Source: Deltaproteobacteria bacterium
Lineage (GTDB): Bacteria; Myxococcota; Kuafuiibacteriia; Kuafuiibacteriales; Kuafuiibacteriaceae
Length of the DNA stretch: 64,000 bases
Assembly: GCA_016703535.1 (NCBI GenBank)
Contig: JADJBV010000001.1
Span: forward strand, 5,384,001-5,448,000
Direction of reading: 5' to 3'
A program made the translations under genes and the position numbers. Shown here in pieces: positions 1 through 8,000 of this stretch. Under the pieces are notes generated by a model that was not told where the DNA came from, made no database searches, and saw only the letters and a list, made by a program, of their open reading frames with translations. The first letter of the stretch is position 1, and each line of letters begins with the position of its first letter.

Positions 1-718
1 TGGCCAACTCTCGATCCATCTCGCCGGCCCGGACATAGGCCCGAATCCGGACATCGACCGGTCGCGCCCGGAGCGCCGGCACCGCGGCTGGAACGACCTC
101 GGCCCGCCAGCCATCGCCGTCCCTGACCACTGGGAGCTCGAGGGCCGACTGCCACCCGTTCCCGTCAAACCAATCCAGGCTGATCTTCACCTCGTCGAGG
201 GCGGCGGGCGCGCCGTCTTCCACGACGCTCGCGCTGACCTTGGCCACCTGGGTCTCTCCGGGCCCCACGAACATCCGCGAGAGCTGAAGGTCGGCCCGGA
301 TCTCCCGGCCCTCGGCGTCTTCTGCGAAGGGTTGGCCGATCGACTCGGGTTGGTTCCACTCCACGACGTGGCGATTGGAGCCGTCGGCGGGCCGCGACCA
401 ACTCGGGTAGACCGTCTCCGCTTCAAACTTGGCAATCAGGTCATCCGCCTTGGCCCGGGCTCGGGCCTGCAACTCGAGTGAGTCGGCCGGGTCAGCGTCC
501 CCCTGATTGTGGCTCTCCGAAACCTCCGCTTCGAGCGGGGACGGGCTGCCCGGTTCGGTAGAGAGCGACCTCCGGTGGGGCGCCGCTACGGACGGGAGGC
601 CTTCGTTGGAAGCGAGTTGGGTGGTCACCCCCGGGTCGAGTGGTGCCGGCGTCGACCACCACGCGACGGCCCCGACCAGCAGCGCCAACACAATTAAGGT
701 CAGTCCAAGTCTCCTCAT
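1..718 (-). CDS. Partial membrane-anchored or exported protein of unknown function
   Basis: The reading frame is open from ATG 716-718 to the window edge, so only the first 239 codons are seen. The N-terminus (MRRLGLTLIVLALLVGAVAW) is a signal anchor or signal peptide. A low-complexity Pro/Ser/Glu stretch and an Ala/Arg-rich helix (about residues 75-95) follow. After about residue 120 the sequence looks like a beta-sandwich, with hydrophobic/polar alternation around VAKVSASVVEDGAP and ALDEVKISLDWFDGNGW. I recognise no family. The start codon overlaps the stop of the gene before it (ATGA, 4 nt), so the two are probably translationally coupled and cotranscribed. The real C-terminus and function lie outside the window. 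Confidence 0.75.
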   Translation of the reverse strand, partial: MRRLGLTLIVLALLVGAVAWWSTPAPLDPGVTTQLASNEGLPSVAAPHRRSLSTEPGSPSPLEAEVSESHNQGDADPADSLELQARARAKADDLIAKFEAETVYPSWSRPADGSNRHVVEWNQPESIGQPFAEDAEGREIRADLQLSRMFVGPGETQVAKVSASVVEDGAPAALDEVKISLDWFDGNGWQSALELPVVRDGDGWRAEVVPAAVPALRARPVDVRIRAYVRAGEMDRELA

Positions 719-2151
719 GGGCAGTAGCTGTTGGGGTTGTTTTGGCTGGAGACCACCACTCCGTTCCAAGGCCCGAACGCCGCCGGATCCGAGGGATAAC
801 TGCCGATGCCCGGCCGGTACACCCGACGCGCCGTGCTGATCGTCTTGGTCGATTGGTAATACTCAGGGCAGCCACCTCGATAGGTGATCCTCCGGACGAG
901 GGGCCGGCACTGGCCGCTGGCGTCCCGTTGGGAGCGGACCACCACCGAGGCCCAGCTGTTGCCCACCATCCCGGCGCCGTCGTGCGTGCCGTAGGTGTTG
1001 TTGACCCCGTTGGCGTACTCCAGCCCGGAGCAGTTGACGCCGGTGAAGTAGCTGATGGTCTCCACCTTCGACAACACGCAGAGCGACTCGCCGCATGAGC
1101 AGCCAGGCCCGGTGCCGTTGCTGAAGCTGTTGCAGCAGCCACCCTCCCCTTGGCAGGTGGCGTAGATGGGCGCCTGTCCCGCCCACATGTCGTTGCCGCA
1201 GATCTTGAGCAGGTGCAGCGGCGTCCACTCGGCGGTGTAGGCGCCGTCGGCGTCATCGTAGACGATCGAAGCCTCCGGCAGGTTGGGGTCCACGACGACG
1301 GGCACGTTCGGGCACACCGTACCGTTGGCCACCGCCACCCGAATGCTCATATTTTCAATATATGGCCTAAAGATCCCCAGGTGATCGGCGTCGAAGAGCG
1401 GCACCTGTTCGTAGCCGCGGAAGGTGTATTTGGCCGATCCGTCGGCGTGGTTGGCGTGGGCCCCCGCGTCCGCGTAGCCGGCGGCGGAGTGCACCGGCAC
1501 CAACCCGTCCCCGAGTCGGCCGGGCATGAAGCGGTTGCCGCAGAGCTTGGACTTTATGCCGAGGATCCGGAAGGTCACGCAGATGTCTCGGCTGCCGGCC
1601 AAGTGATAGACCGGCGCCGTCGCTTGGTTCTGGATGAAGGAGAAGTACCCCCTCATTTGAGAGGGCGGCAGGTCCTCATCGATCGGCGCATAGGGCGTCT
1701 CCACGTTGAACCACTTGTCCATCAGCTTGGCCCAGGAGCGCGTCCGAATCGTGGCGACCTCGGTGCCACCGGCGGCGGAGGCCACCGCCTCGCTCCAGAG
1801 AATGCCGCTCGGATAACGTTGTTCGGCCTTGAGGTCCGAAAACGACAGGAACATCCGCGCGCACCCGGCGCTCGTACAGATGATCACGCACTCGTTCCCG
1901 TAGCCGCAGTAGTAGGCGATCGTGTTGTTGATCGTGCTGCGGGCCGCGTTGTCTTCGAGGCGCGCGCTGCCATCGAAGTAGGGGTTGATGTGGGACCAAG
2001 GATCGCCGTTGGCGGTGGTGATCCGGGCGGCGGTCGGCCACGACCACATCGAGCGCCCGTGGAGGTAGACGAAGTACCGCGCCGCCTGGGCGGGGTTCGC
2101 GTCGAGGAGCACCGCGGCCAAGACAAAGGGAGAGAGCCAAGCCAACTTCAT
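715..2151 (-). CDS. Exported hydrolase-like protein, alpha/beta-hydrolase type (tentative)
   Basis: A protein of about 478 residues. The ATG at 2151 is preferred over one six codons upstream because it begins a clean signal peptide (MKLAWLSPFVLAAVLLDANP, then AQA-ARYF). The mature protein starts with RYFVYLHGRSMWSW, which resembles the first strand and oxyanion-loop HG of an alpha/beta hydrolase. The segment VIICTSAGCARM could be a nucleophile elbow, but it has TSAGC rather than a canonical GxSxG. Many cysteines (for example GGCCNS, CSCGESLC) suggest disulfides outside the cytoplasm. The gene is followed by a 4-nt overlap with the next gene. A secreted lipase or esterase-like role is an inference from these short motifs; the family is not certain. 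Confidence 0.7.
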   Translation of the reverse strand: MKLAWLSPFVLAAVLLDANPAQAARYFVYLHGRSMWSWPTAARITTANGDPWSHINPYFDGSARLEDNAARSTINNTIAYYCGYGNECVIICTSAGCARMFLSFSDLKAEQRYPSGILWSEAVASAAGGTEVATIRTRSWAKLMDKWFNVETPYAPIDEDLPPSQMRGYFSFIQNQATAPVYHLAGSRDICVTFRILGIKSKLCGNRFMPGRLGDGLVPVHSAAGYADAGAHANHADGSAKYTFRGYEQVPLFDADHLGIFRPYIENMSIRVAVANGTVCPNVPVVVDPNLPEASIVYDDADGAYTAEWTPLHLLKICGNDMWAGQAPIYATCQGEGGCCNSFSNGTGPGCSCGESLCVLSKVETISYFTGVNCSGLEYANGVNNTYGTHDGAGMVGNSWASVVVRSQRDASGQCRPLVRRITYRGGCPEYYQSTKTISTARRVYRPGIGSYPSDPAAFGPWNGVVVSSQNNPNSYCP

Positions 2152-2348
2152 GGCGCCCGCCCAGTGCAATGCCCGGACCCGACCTGAACCCGACGCCTCC
2201 TCGGCCCTAGAGGCTCCGCCCGGCGACTGTTTCTGAACCCTCCCTGTCTCAAAGCTCAGAAGGTGTACGTCTCTCCTTCACGCCCGCCGCGGCGACCCGA
2301 CGCCTTAAGGTTGCGCCCAAGCACCCGGCAAAGGGCCACCCAACAGCC

Positions 2349-2436
2349 TCACTCTTCACAGGTGGCCTGGCAGATCCCGTTTAGGCAGGTACCCACAAAG
2401 CAAGCGTCGGATTCCCCACACCGGTCTCCGAGGAGG
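2349..2436 (-). pseudogene. 3' remnant of a Cys-rich secreted protein gene
   Basis: Read on the minus strand, this piece encodes GDRCGESDACFVGTCLNG followed by ICQATCEE and a stop. The cysteine spacing is that of the Cys-rich repeats in the lipoprotein at 4148-5020. The open frame upstream runs only through REP-like repeat DNA and shows no signal peptide or conserved start. The simplest reading is the tail of a gene whose body was lost when the adjacent repeats and RAYT gene arrived. It could also be the tail of a still-functional short peptide, but I see no start for one. Confidence 0.45.
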
Positions 2437-2454
2437 GGCACCGCCTTCCATAAG

Positions 2455-2539
2455 AAGGTGCCACACGAGTGCGCAGTCCATCGGGGCACCTTTCCGGGCT
2501 CGACAACGAGCTCCATTCCGCGCCTCGACTCCAGGCAAC
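2455..2539. repeat. REP-like palindromic unit, copy 1
   Basis: An approximately 85-bp unit repeated at 2579-2663. It opens with a hairpin: arm AAGGTGCC (2455-2462) pairs with GGCACCTT (2485-2492) across a 22-nt loop. A conserved tail follows (ACGAG, TCCATTCCG, GCCTCG, GGCAAC or CGCAAC). It lies upstream of a REP-associated tyrosine transposase, whose substrates are expected to be such hairpins. Confidence 0.65.
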
Positions 2540-2549
2540 TAATTTCTGC

Positions 2550-2586
2550 CGAGGAGAAGGAGGTGCTCCGAGGAGAAGGAGGTGCC
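2550..2586. repeat. Short tandem repeat between the REP-like units
   Basis: The unit CGAGGAGAAGGAGGTGC occurs twice back to back with a 2-nt spacer. The second copy merges into the left arm of REP-like unit 2. It probably reflects slippage or partial duplication during growth of the REP block. Confidence 0.6.
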
Positions 2587-2663
2587 ACACGAGTGCGCAG
2601 TCCATCGGGGCACCTCTCCGGGCCCCGCAACGAGATCCATTCCGTGCCTCGGCTCCACGCAAC
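2579..2663. repeat. REP-like palindromic unit, copy 2
   Basis: Second copy of the unit at 2455-2539. The stem is GAGGTGCC (2579-2586) with GGCACCTC (2609-2616) and again a 22-nt loop of nearly identical sequence. Relative to copy 1, the outermost base pair has changed from A-T to G-C on both arms, so pairing is kept by a compensatory change. Confidence 0.65.
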
Positions 2664-2727
2664 GGTTTTCCACCCCCAATGGTGTTGACCGCCCACCCTC
2701 AGCCCACCGCATCTTGGTTCGCATTCT

Positions 2728-3624
2728 ATGCGGCGGCTCAAAGAACGCAAACCCGGCATCCTGGTCGACGTCACCGTTCGTTGCCATCGATCCGAGTTTC
2801 GCTTCGTCCCGACGCCCGAGCGGGTCACCCTCGTGTCCTACTTTCTCGCCCGCGCCCTCGGCCTGTTCGACGGCATCGTGCTTTACGCCGTGGTTGAGAT
2901 GTCCAACCATATCCACCTCGTGATCGAGGATCGAAAAGGTCAGCTCTCCGACTTCATGCGCGAGTTCGAAGGCCATCTCGCCAAGTCCATCAATCGCCTC
3001 GACGGCGTGCGCGGTGCCGTTTTTGAACGACGCTTCACCGAGATCGAGATCCTCGACGAGCACTCTCTTGTTCGTCGCATCGCCTACGCGCTCTGCAACC
3101 CGCTCGAGGCCAACCTGGTGCGCCGTCGCCACGAATGGAAGGGCCTCTGCCTCGGCGGACAGGAGGGCACCATCCGCACGACAGTGTCCTACTTCAACGA
3201 GCCGTGCTTTCGGCGCGCCGTGCGTGATGCCAACCGCAAGCTTGAGCCCGACCCCAATGCCGTCGACCCCCACGAGTTCATGCAGACCGCCGTGCTCACC
3301 GTGCACCCGCTCCCCGATCCCGAACTTCAGGCCGCGCTCGAGACCGAGCTTCGTGCACGCGAACGCGAACTGCGGGCCACCCACCGCGGCATCCTGGGCA
3401 TGAAGAAGGTACTCGCCGAATCGCCCCTTCACCGCCCTAAGTTCACGAAGCGCAAGCGTCGCCCGCTCTGCTTTGTCTCCACCGCTGATGCGCGCTACGC
3501 CTACCTTCACCACGTCCGCGCCTTCGCCGCCGCCTTCCGCGCCGCCTCCCAAGCCTTCCGCGCCGGCCAACTCGACGCCCTCTTTCCGCGCCACTCCTTC
3601 CGGCCCTCCGCGCCCTCGGGCTGA
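2728..3624 (+). CDS. REP-associated tyrosine transposase (RAYT, Y1/HUH family)
   Basis: 298 residues starting at ATG 2728. The N-terminal part is an IS200-like Y1 domain with an HUH motif (MSNHIHLVIE, HIH at residues 61-63). It is followed by the RAYT pattern ERRFTEIEIL and then AYALCNPLEANLV, where Tyr120 is the likely nucleophile. The C-terminus is Arg/Ala-rich. RAYTs are single-copy domesticated relatives of IS200 transposases that cleave REP hairpins; two REP-like units lie directly upstream (2455-2663). The gene stands alone between a Cys-rich gene remnant and a repeat block, which is consistent with horizontal arrival. I see no flanking target duplication, as expected for this class. 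Confidence 0.9.
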   Translation: MRRLKERKPGILVDVTVRCHRSEFRFVPTPERVTLVSYFLARALGLFDGIVLYAVVEMSNHIHLVIEDRKGQLSDFMREFEGHLAKSINRLDGVRGAVFERRFTEIEILDEHSLVRRIAYALCNPLEANLVRRRHEWKGLCLGGQEGTIRTTVSYFNEPCFRRAVRDANRKLEPDPNAVDPHEFMQTAVLTVHPLPDPELQAALETELRARERELRATHRGILGMKKVLAESPLHRPKFTKRKRRPLCFVSTADARYAYLHHVRAFAAAFRAASQAFRAGQLDALFPRHSFRPSAPSG

Positions 3625-3970
3625 CCAGAAGAGGCCATTTCGGGCACCTGGTTGTGTCCCGAACGATCCGATTCGAAGCGCCCTGGGAACAGCACGCCCC
3701 AGCGGCGAAGGCCTCCGGGTACTCGCGGCCAGAGACGACGGTACCGGCGAGCCGGGCAAGCGGGACCTAATGCGATCCATTTGCGCACGCGGGGAGTCGG
3801 GACAGAAGGAACCCTCTTTCAAGTGGGCAGGATCGCGTACTTTCCCTCCAGCATTTTCTTCCTCCTTCATGGATCGCCTACTCCGCCCTTCCTCCCTTTC
3901 TCCTGGGATCGAGTACTCTTCCCAGTGGCCTGGCACCTTCTTCTCTCTCCCTTCTCTCTCCCCGACATCA
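3625..3970. other. Intergenic stretch with a pyrimidine-rich tract
   Basis: No coding frame here has a plausible start, composition or motif. From about 3840 to 3970 the plus strand is strongly C/T-rich (runs of CTTCCTCC, CTTCTCTC and similar) and leads straight into the tandem repeats at 3971-4190. There is no clear hairpin-plus-T-tract terminator. Confidence 0.5.
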
Positions 3971-4190
3971 CCAACCCGTCCGATCCGCTCTCACTCCTCT
4001 TCTCCCTCCTGAAGTCATCGTGGGCGAGAAAACCCGTCCGATCCGCAGACGGCTCTTCTCCCTCTCCCTCCTCTTCTCCCTGAAGTCATCGTGGGCGACA
4101 AAACCAACCCGTCCGATCCGCTCTCACTCCTCTTCTCCCTCCTGAAGTCATCGTGGGCGACAAAACCCGTCCGATCCGCAGACGGCAATC
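3971..4190. repeat. Tandem repeat block containing duplicated 3' gene ends
   Basis: Two 61-bp copies (3971-4031 and 4104-4164) differ by one base in the part I compared by eye. They begin CCAACCCGTCCGATCCGCTC and end GTCATCGTGGGCGA. They alternate with a second unit beginning CCCGTCCGATCCGCAGACGG (4032 and 4166). The last unit encodes the C-terminus (CGSDGFCRPR, stop) of the minus-strand lipoprotein gene that begins at 5020. The unit at 4032 still encodes AVCGSDGFSRPR plus a stop on the same strand. The block therefore contains orphan copies of that gene's 3' end. Confidence 0.75.
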
Positions 4191-5020
4191 GGATCGCAGG
4201 TTTCTGAAGCCCCGCATTCTTCTCCAACTTTCGGGTGCCGGTCGCAACGAAAGACGCACTCACCTTGATTCGAACAAACGCTGTCGGCATAGCATAGGTT
4301 TTCCTCAAGGCACGGTTCGCCCGCTCTTGGCAGACGACGGCAGGTTCCTTGCAGGCAGATGTATCCATCCAGGCAGTAATCGCGGCAGGTCTCTCCGGCC
4401 CCTGGGCGAAGAGAGCATTGTCGAGACCCGTCTGCACCGACGCATTCGCCCACGGCACAGGCATCTCCTGGCGGCGAACACGTTTGGCCAAGCTCAGACT
4501 TTTCGGCGCATGCGTAGCCGTCGCCAACTAGTGTGCAATAGTCTTGCGCTGCGCAGATGTTGTGAGGGATCCCGTTGGTCGGCGTGCCGGGGACTGCTCC
4601 CGGAACGCTGCATTCCTCATTTCTCGCCCGCAAATGGCGCGCTGTAAACACATCGTCGCATTCAGCCTGCTGGTAGACAGGTTGGCATGGCTTGATCATC
4701 TCAAGGCATGAACGAGCAAGAGATTCAGAGAACTCGAGGTAGCCAAGTTCGGTCAGCCTGACAAGCTCCATGCAGCTCGCCCTACTTTGACTTGTAAGTC
4801 CGCCCCATTGATCTTCTCTGCCACCATAGCAGCTTGCCAAAAATTTTGACGCGGCCGCTACGGAATACTCACAGTAACTTTGAGGAGTTAATGTGGCCTC
4901 GGGCAAAGACAAGGGCTGGCAAAGTGTCTCGGTCGGCGACTCGCAGCCTCCAAACACCGCGGCCGCCCCTACAACTCGGATGAGAACAGAGAGCGCTACT
5001 CGCAAGGCAGAACCCGCCAT
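4148..5020 (-). CDS. Cys-rich lipoprotein, last gene of the RHS operon
   Basis: 290 residues from ATG 5018-5020. This start gives a signal sequence (MAGSALRVALSVLIRVVGAA) ending in a possible lipobox VFGGC-E. About 60 residues of helical sequence with sparse Cys follow, then a C-terminal half built of short Cys-rich repeats of the type GExCxxxxCxxxxxC. Cys-rich repeats like these are common in secreted proteins of myxobacteria. The gene overlaps the end of the 1852-residue RHS gene by 25 nt and is probably coupled to it. Two sampled 60-base lines are about 52-53% G+C, lower than the RHS body. The arrangement resembles RHS toxin/immunity pairs, but nothing in the sequence proves an immunity role. 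Confidence 0.7.
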   Translation of the reverse strand: MAGSALRVALSVLIRVVGAAAVFGGCESPTETLCQPLSLPEATLTPQSYCEYSVAAASKFLASCYGGREDQWGGLTSQSRASCMELVRLTELGYLEFSESLARSCLEMIKPCQPVYQQAECDDVFTARHLRARNEECSVPGAVPGTPTNGIPHNICAAQDYCTLVGDGYACAEKSELGQTCSPPGDACAVGECVGADGSRQCSLRPGAGETCRDYCLDGYICLQGTCRRLPRAGEPCLEENLCYADSVCSNQGECVFRCDRHPKVGEECGASETCDPIAVCGSDGFCRPR

Positions 5021-8000
5021 CGCAGAATCTTGTCGTCTGAGAACCATCCTCCTGCATCCAGGTAGTCTACCAGGATCACGGGCGGGCACTTATGGCAGAA
5101 ACGAGTGAAGTCAATGCCAACGTCAATATCCTCCGGGCAAGCGTCGGAGTAGTGACCGTCTCCATCGTTGTCACATAATATCTTTCCGCTAAGCCTGCCG
5201 ACCATGGTGCAGCCACAATGCCGGCAAACGACTGTTCCGTTTGAGCAAGCAGCGTAGACGCTATCCTCTCCGACCACCGGACCTGTTGCCTCACACTCAG
5301 CCTGGAAAGACCTTCCATACCAAGGGTCCGCAGTGTTCTGGGGGGGCTCGATCGCTGGCTCTCCATCTGACTGCGTGCTGCAGCTTGACCGGCGTCCTGC
5401 GAAGGTCGCGTCGGGAAATGGCTCGTCGGTAAATACCTCGCACTCCTGTACCATTTGGGCCTGCGCAGCCGCTAAGAACGAACGCAAGAAATCCCTCTGG
5501 GCTTCCGCGCGCTTATGTGCCTTCAACGCCTGCGATAGGCGCTCCCATTCGCTGTCGCTCATCTGACCGCCGGAGAGAAGGGCCGCTGAAAGGCCTTCAA
5601 GATCGACGGGGCTATCTGTAGGCTGCGTCGGTGGTGGTGCGGAGCCACCGGATTGGGAACTGATCGCCCCAATCGCAGCGGTTGTCTGCCCGGGCCCCGT
5701 GGACCGGCCATCCTCAGGGCGGTAGAAGAGCTTTCCTGACACGATCAACTTTGCGTCCTCGTCGAGGAGCGCGGTGGCGCCGCGGAGGTGCATCACGTAC
5801 CTCCCGTTCGCGGTCGTTGTGTACTCCAGCTTGTCCACCACCCATCCAGAGGTGCCGTCCGCCACGTTGTCGGTGATGAAGTTGAGCTTCACGCTGGCGC
5901 CTCCCGACCAGGGACCCCAAAAGTCTCCGAGATTGCCGGTCAGGTTGGCAAGCACCGTGGTGCCGTCGGAGGCGACGTATTGGAGATAGTCCTTGCCGGT
6001 TCGGGTGGTTGTGCCCGGTTTGACGTTGAAGCTGCTGAAGTGGAGGCGGACGTTGTTGGCGCTGCCCGGGGTGTAGGTCTTGGTCCAGACCTGGGCCTGG
6101 GAGGCGCCGCCGGTGCACTGGCCGGCCGAGCAGCCGGTGGTGCACTGGCCGCAGCCGGCGCCGCAGCCGGTGCAGCAGCAGGTCTTGTACGGATTGCCGC
6201 TGGTGTCGTCGGGGTTCACGTCTTGGTTGAACACCGTATATTCAATGGCGTCGCTGCGACCGAAGGGGTCGTTCTCCCAGCGCCAGAGCTCGGTGCGCAC
6301 GTTGTTGGTCACCAGCACCGGGGTGCCCGCTTGATCGGTGTGGACCCAGTAGCTGGCCACCTCGGTTTGGGTGTCGTTGCCGCTCGAGGCCACCGTGGAG
6401 TGGAGCACCGAGATGGGGCGGCCCTCCAGGTACACGTAGGAGCGCAGGGTCCGCGGGTACTCGTTGGAGCAACTGTTCCAAAGGTTCAGGAGCTTGAGCT
6501 GGCCCGAGCTCCCGCCCGCGTAGTGGAAGAAGGTCATCTGGCTGTTGCAGATCGCCTCCTTGCTGTAGCGGTCCCCCATGGCCGTGTAGTTGTGGGTGGT
6601 GGAGCCGAGGAAGGTGTCGTTGGTGGTGGTCAGCTGGCTGTCCGGGTTCCAGGCGTAGCCGATCTTGTTGGGCTGGTTGACCTCGGTGATGTTGCCTTTC
6701 GGGTCGTTGGTCATGTCCTGGTCGACGCCGCCAGAGGTGACCTTGTCGATGATGTTGGTGGGCCCCACCCCGAACTCGTTCACGAAGGTGTAGGCGTCGT
6801 CGTCGGCCGAGTTGTAGGCGCCGTAGCGGCGGTTCACCCGGTTGCCGGCGAGATCGTAGTCAAAGGACTCGAGGAACTGGTCCTCCCAAGGCTCCACGCC
6901 CGAACACGAACTGATCGCCGATCGAGATACGCAACGTAGGCGGCTCAGGGGATCGTATTTGGTGAAGTACTTGAGGTGCCGATAACCCGCCGAGTCGTCG
7001 TAGGTGGTGATGCGACCGCCCACGTCGTAGGTCAGGTTGATGTCGGTGTATTTGGTGGCACCGTTTTCGGAGCGGCGGCGGGTCAGCCGGTAGGCCTTGT
7101 CCCGGGTGTTGGTCTCGTCGACGCTGTTGGCGTAGCGAATGGTCTTGAAGCCGCCCATCGCGAAGTAGGTGGGGAGGGTGCTGTCGCTGGTCAGCAAGGT
7201 CCACGATCCGGCCGAAGTCAGCCGGTGCCGGACGTAGCTGACCCGGTCCTTGAGGGTGCCGTCGTAGACGAACTCCACTTCCCTTGCGTAGGTGTGGCCG
7301 TCGGGCCGGTCGAAGTAGTACTCCTTCGTAAGGTTCCCGTTCAGGTCGAAGATGGTGGTCGAGCCCTTGGCGCCCGAGTTGGACCAGAAGTTGTCGTTGA
7401 GCTGGAAGGTTGAGTACTGGCGGCCGTTCGGGTGGTAGCAGTAGACCCGCTTGAAGGCGCTGCTGGAGATGGTGGAGAGGCGCCCGGCCTGGACCGTGTT
7501 CGCCCGGCAGGCGCTGCCGGGGATCGAGTCGCCGTCGTACTGGAACGTCCAGTCGGTGCCATCGCAGTTGTAGTCCAGGGTCAGCTGCCGGCTTAGCCAG
7601 TCCCGGGTGTAGCAGGTGGACTCGGCGTTGCTGCTCGAGTTGTAGCTGGAGCGGCGCCGTTTGGTCACGAAGCCCGAGGCGTCGTATTCGAAGCGGATGT
7701 CGCCGCCGCTGGTGGAGCGTTCCAACACCAGTTGGCCGAAATCGTCCCGTTCGGTTCGAGTCACCAGCCCACTGGGGCCGGTGGTGGTCAGCACCCGCCC
7801 GGCGGCGTCGTAGGCATAGGTCGTCGTGGCCCCGAGCCCGCCCTGGTCCCCGGTTCGGGTCGCGACCCGACCCTGATCGTCGTAGGTCACCCCCGACGTG
7901 ACGCCCAAGAAGCTCGAGGCGCTGGTAAGCTGGCCGTTGGTATACGTGTTGGTGGTGGACGCATCCGCGGGATCGGCGGTGTCCGTCGCGTGCAGGTACG

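Noticed and set aside
3971..4190. Possible CRISPR-like repeat array
   Set aside because: Repeat units are long, unequal and contain coding remnants; there are no uniform spacers and no cas genes.
4996..5735. Known toxin domain at the RHS C-terminus
   Set aside because: The Cys-rich, calcium-loop tail matches no nuclease, deaminase or ADP-ribosyltransferase signature that I could see.
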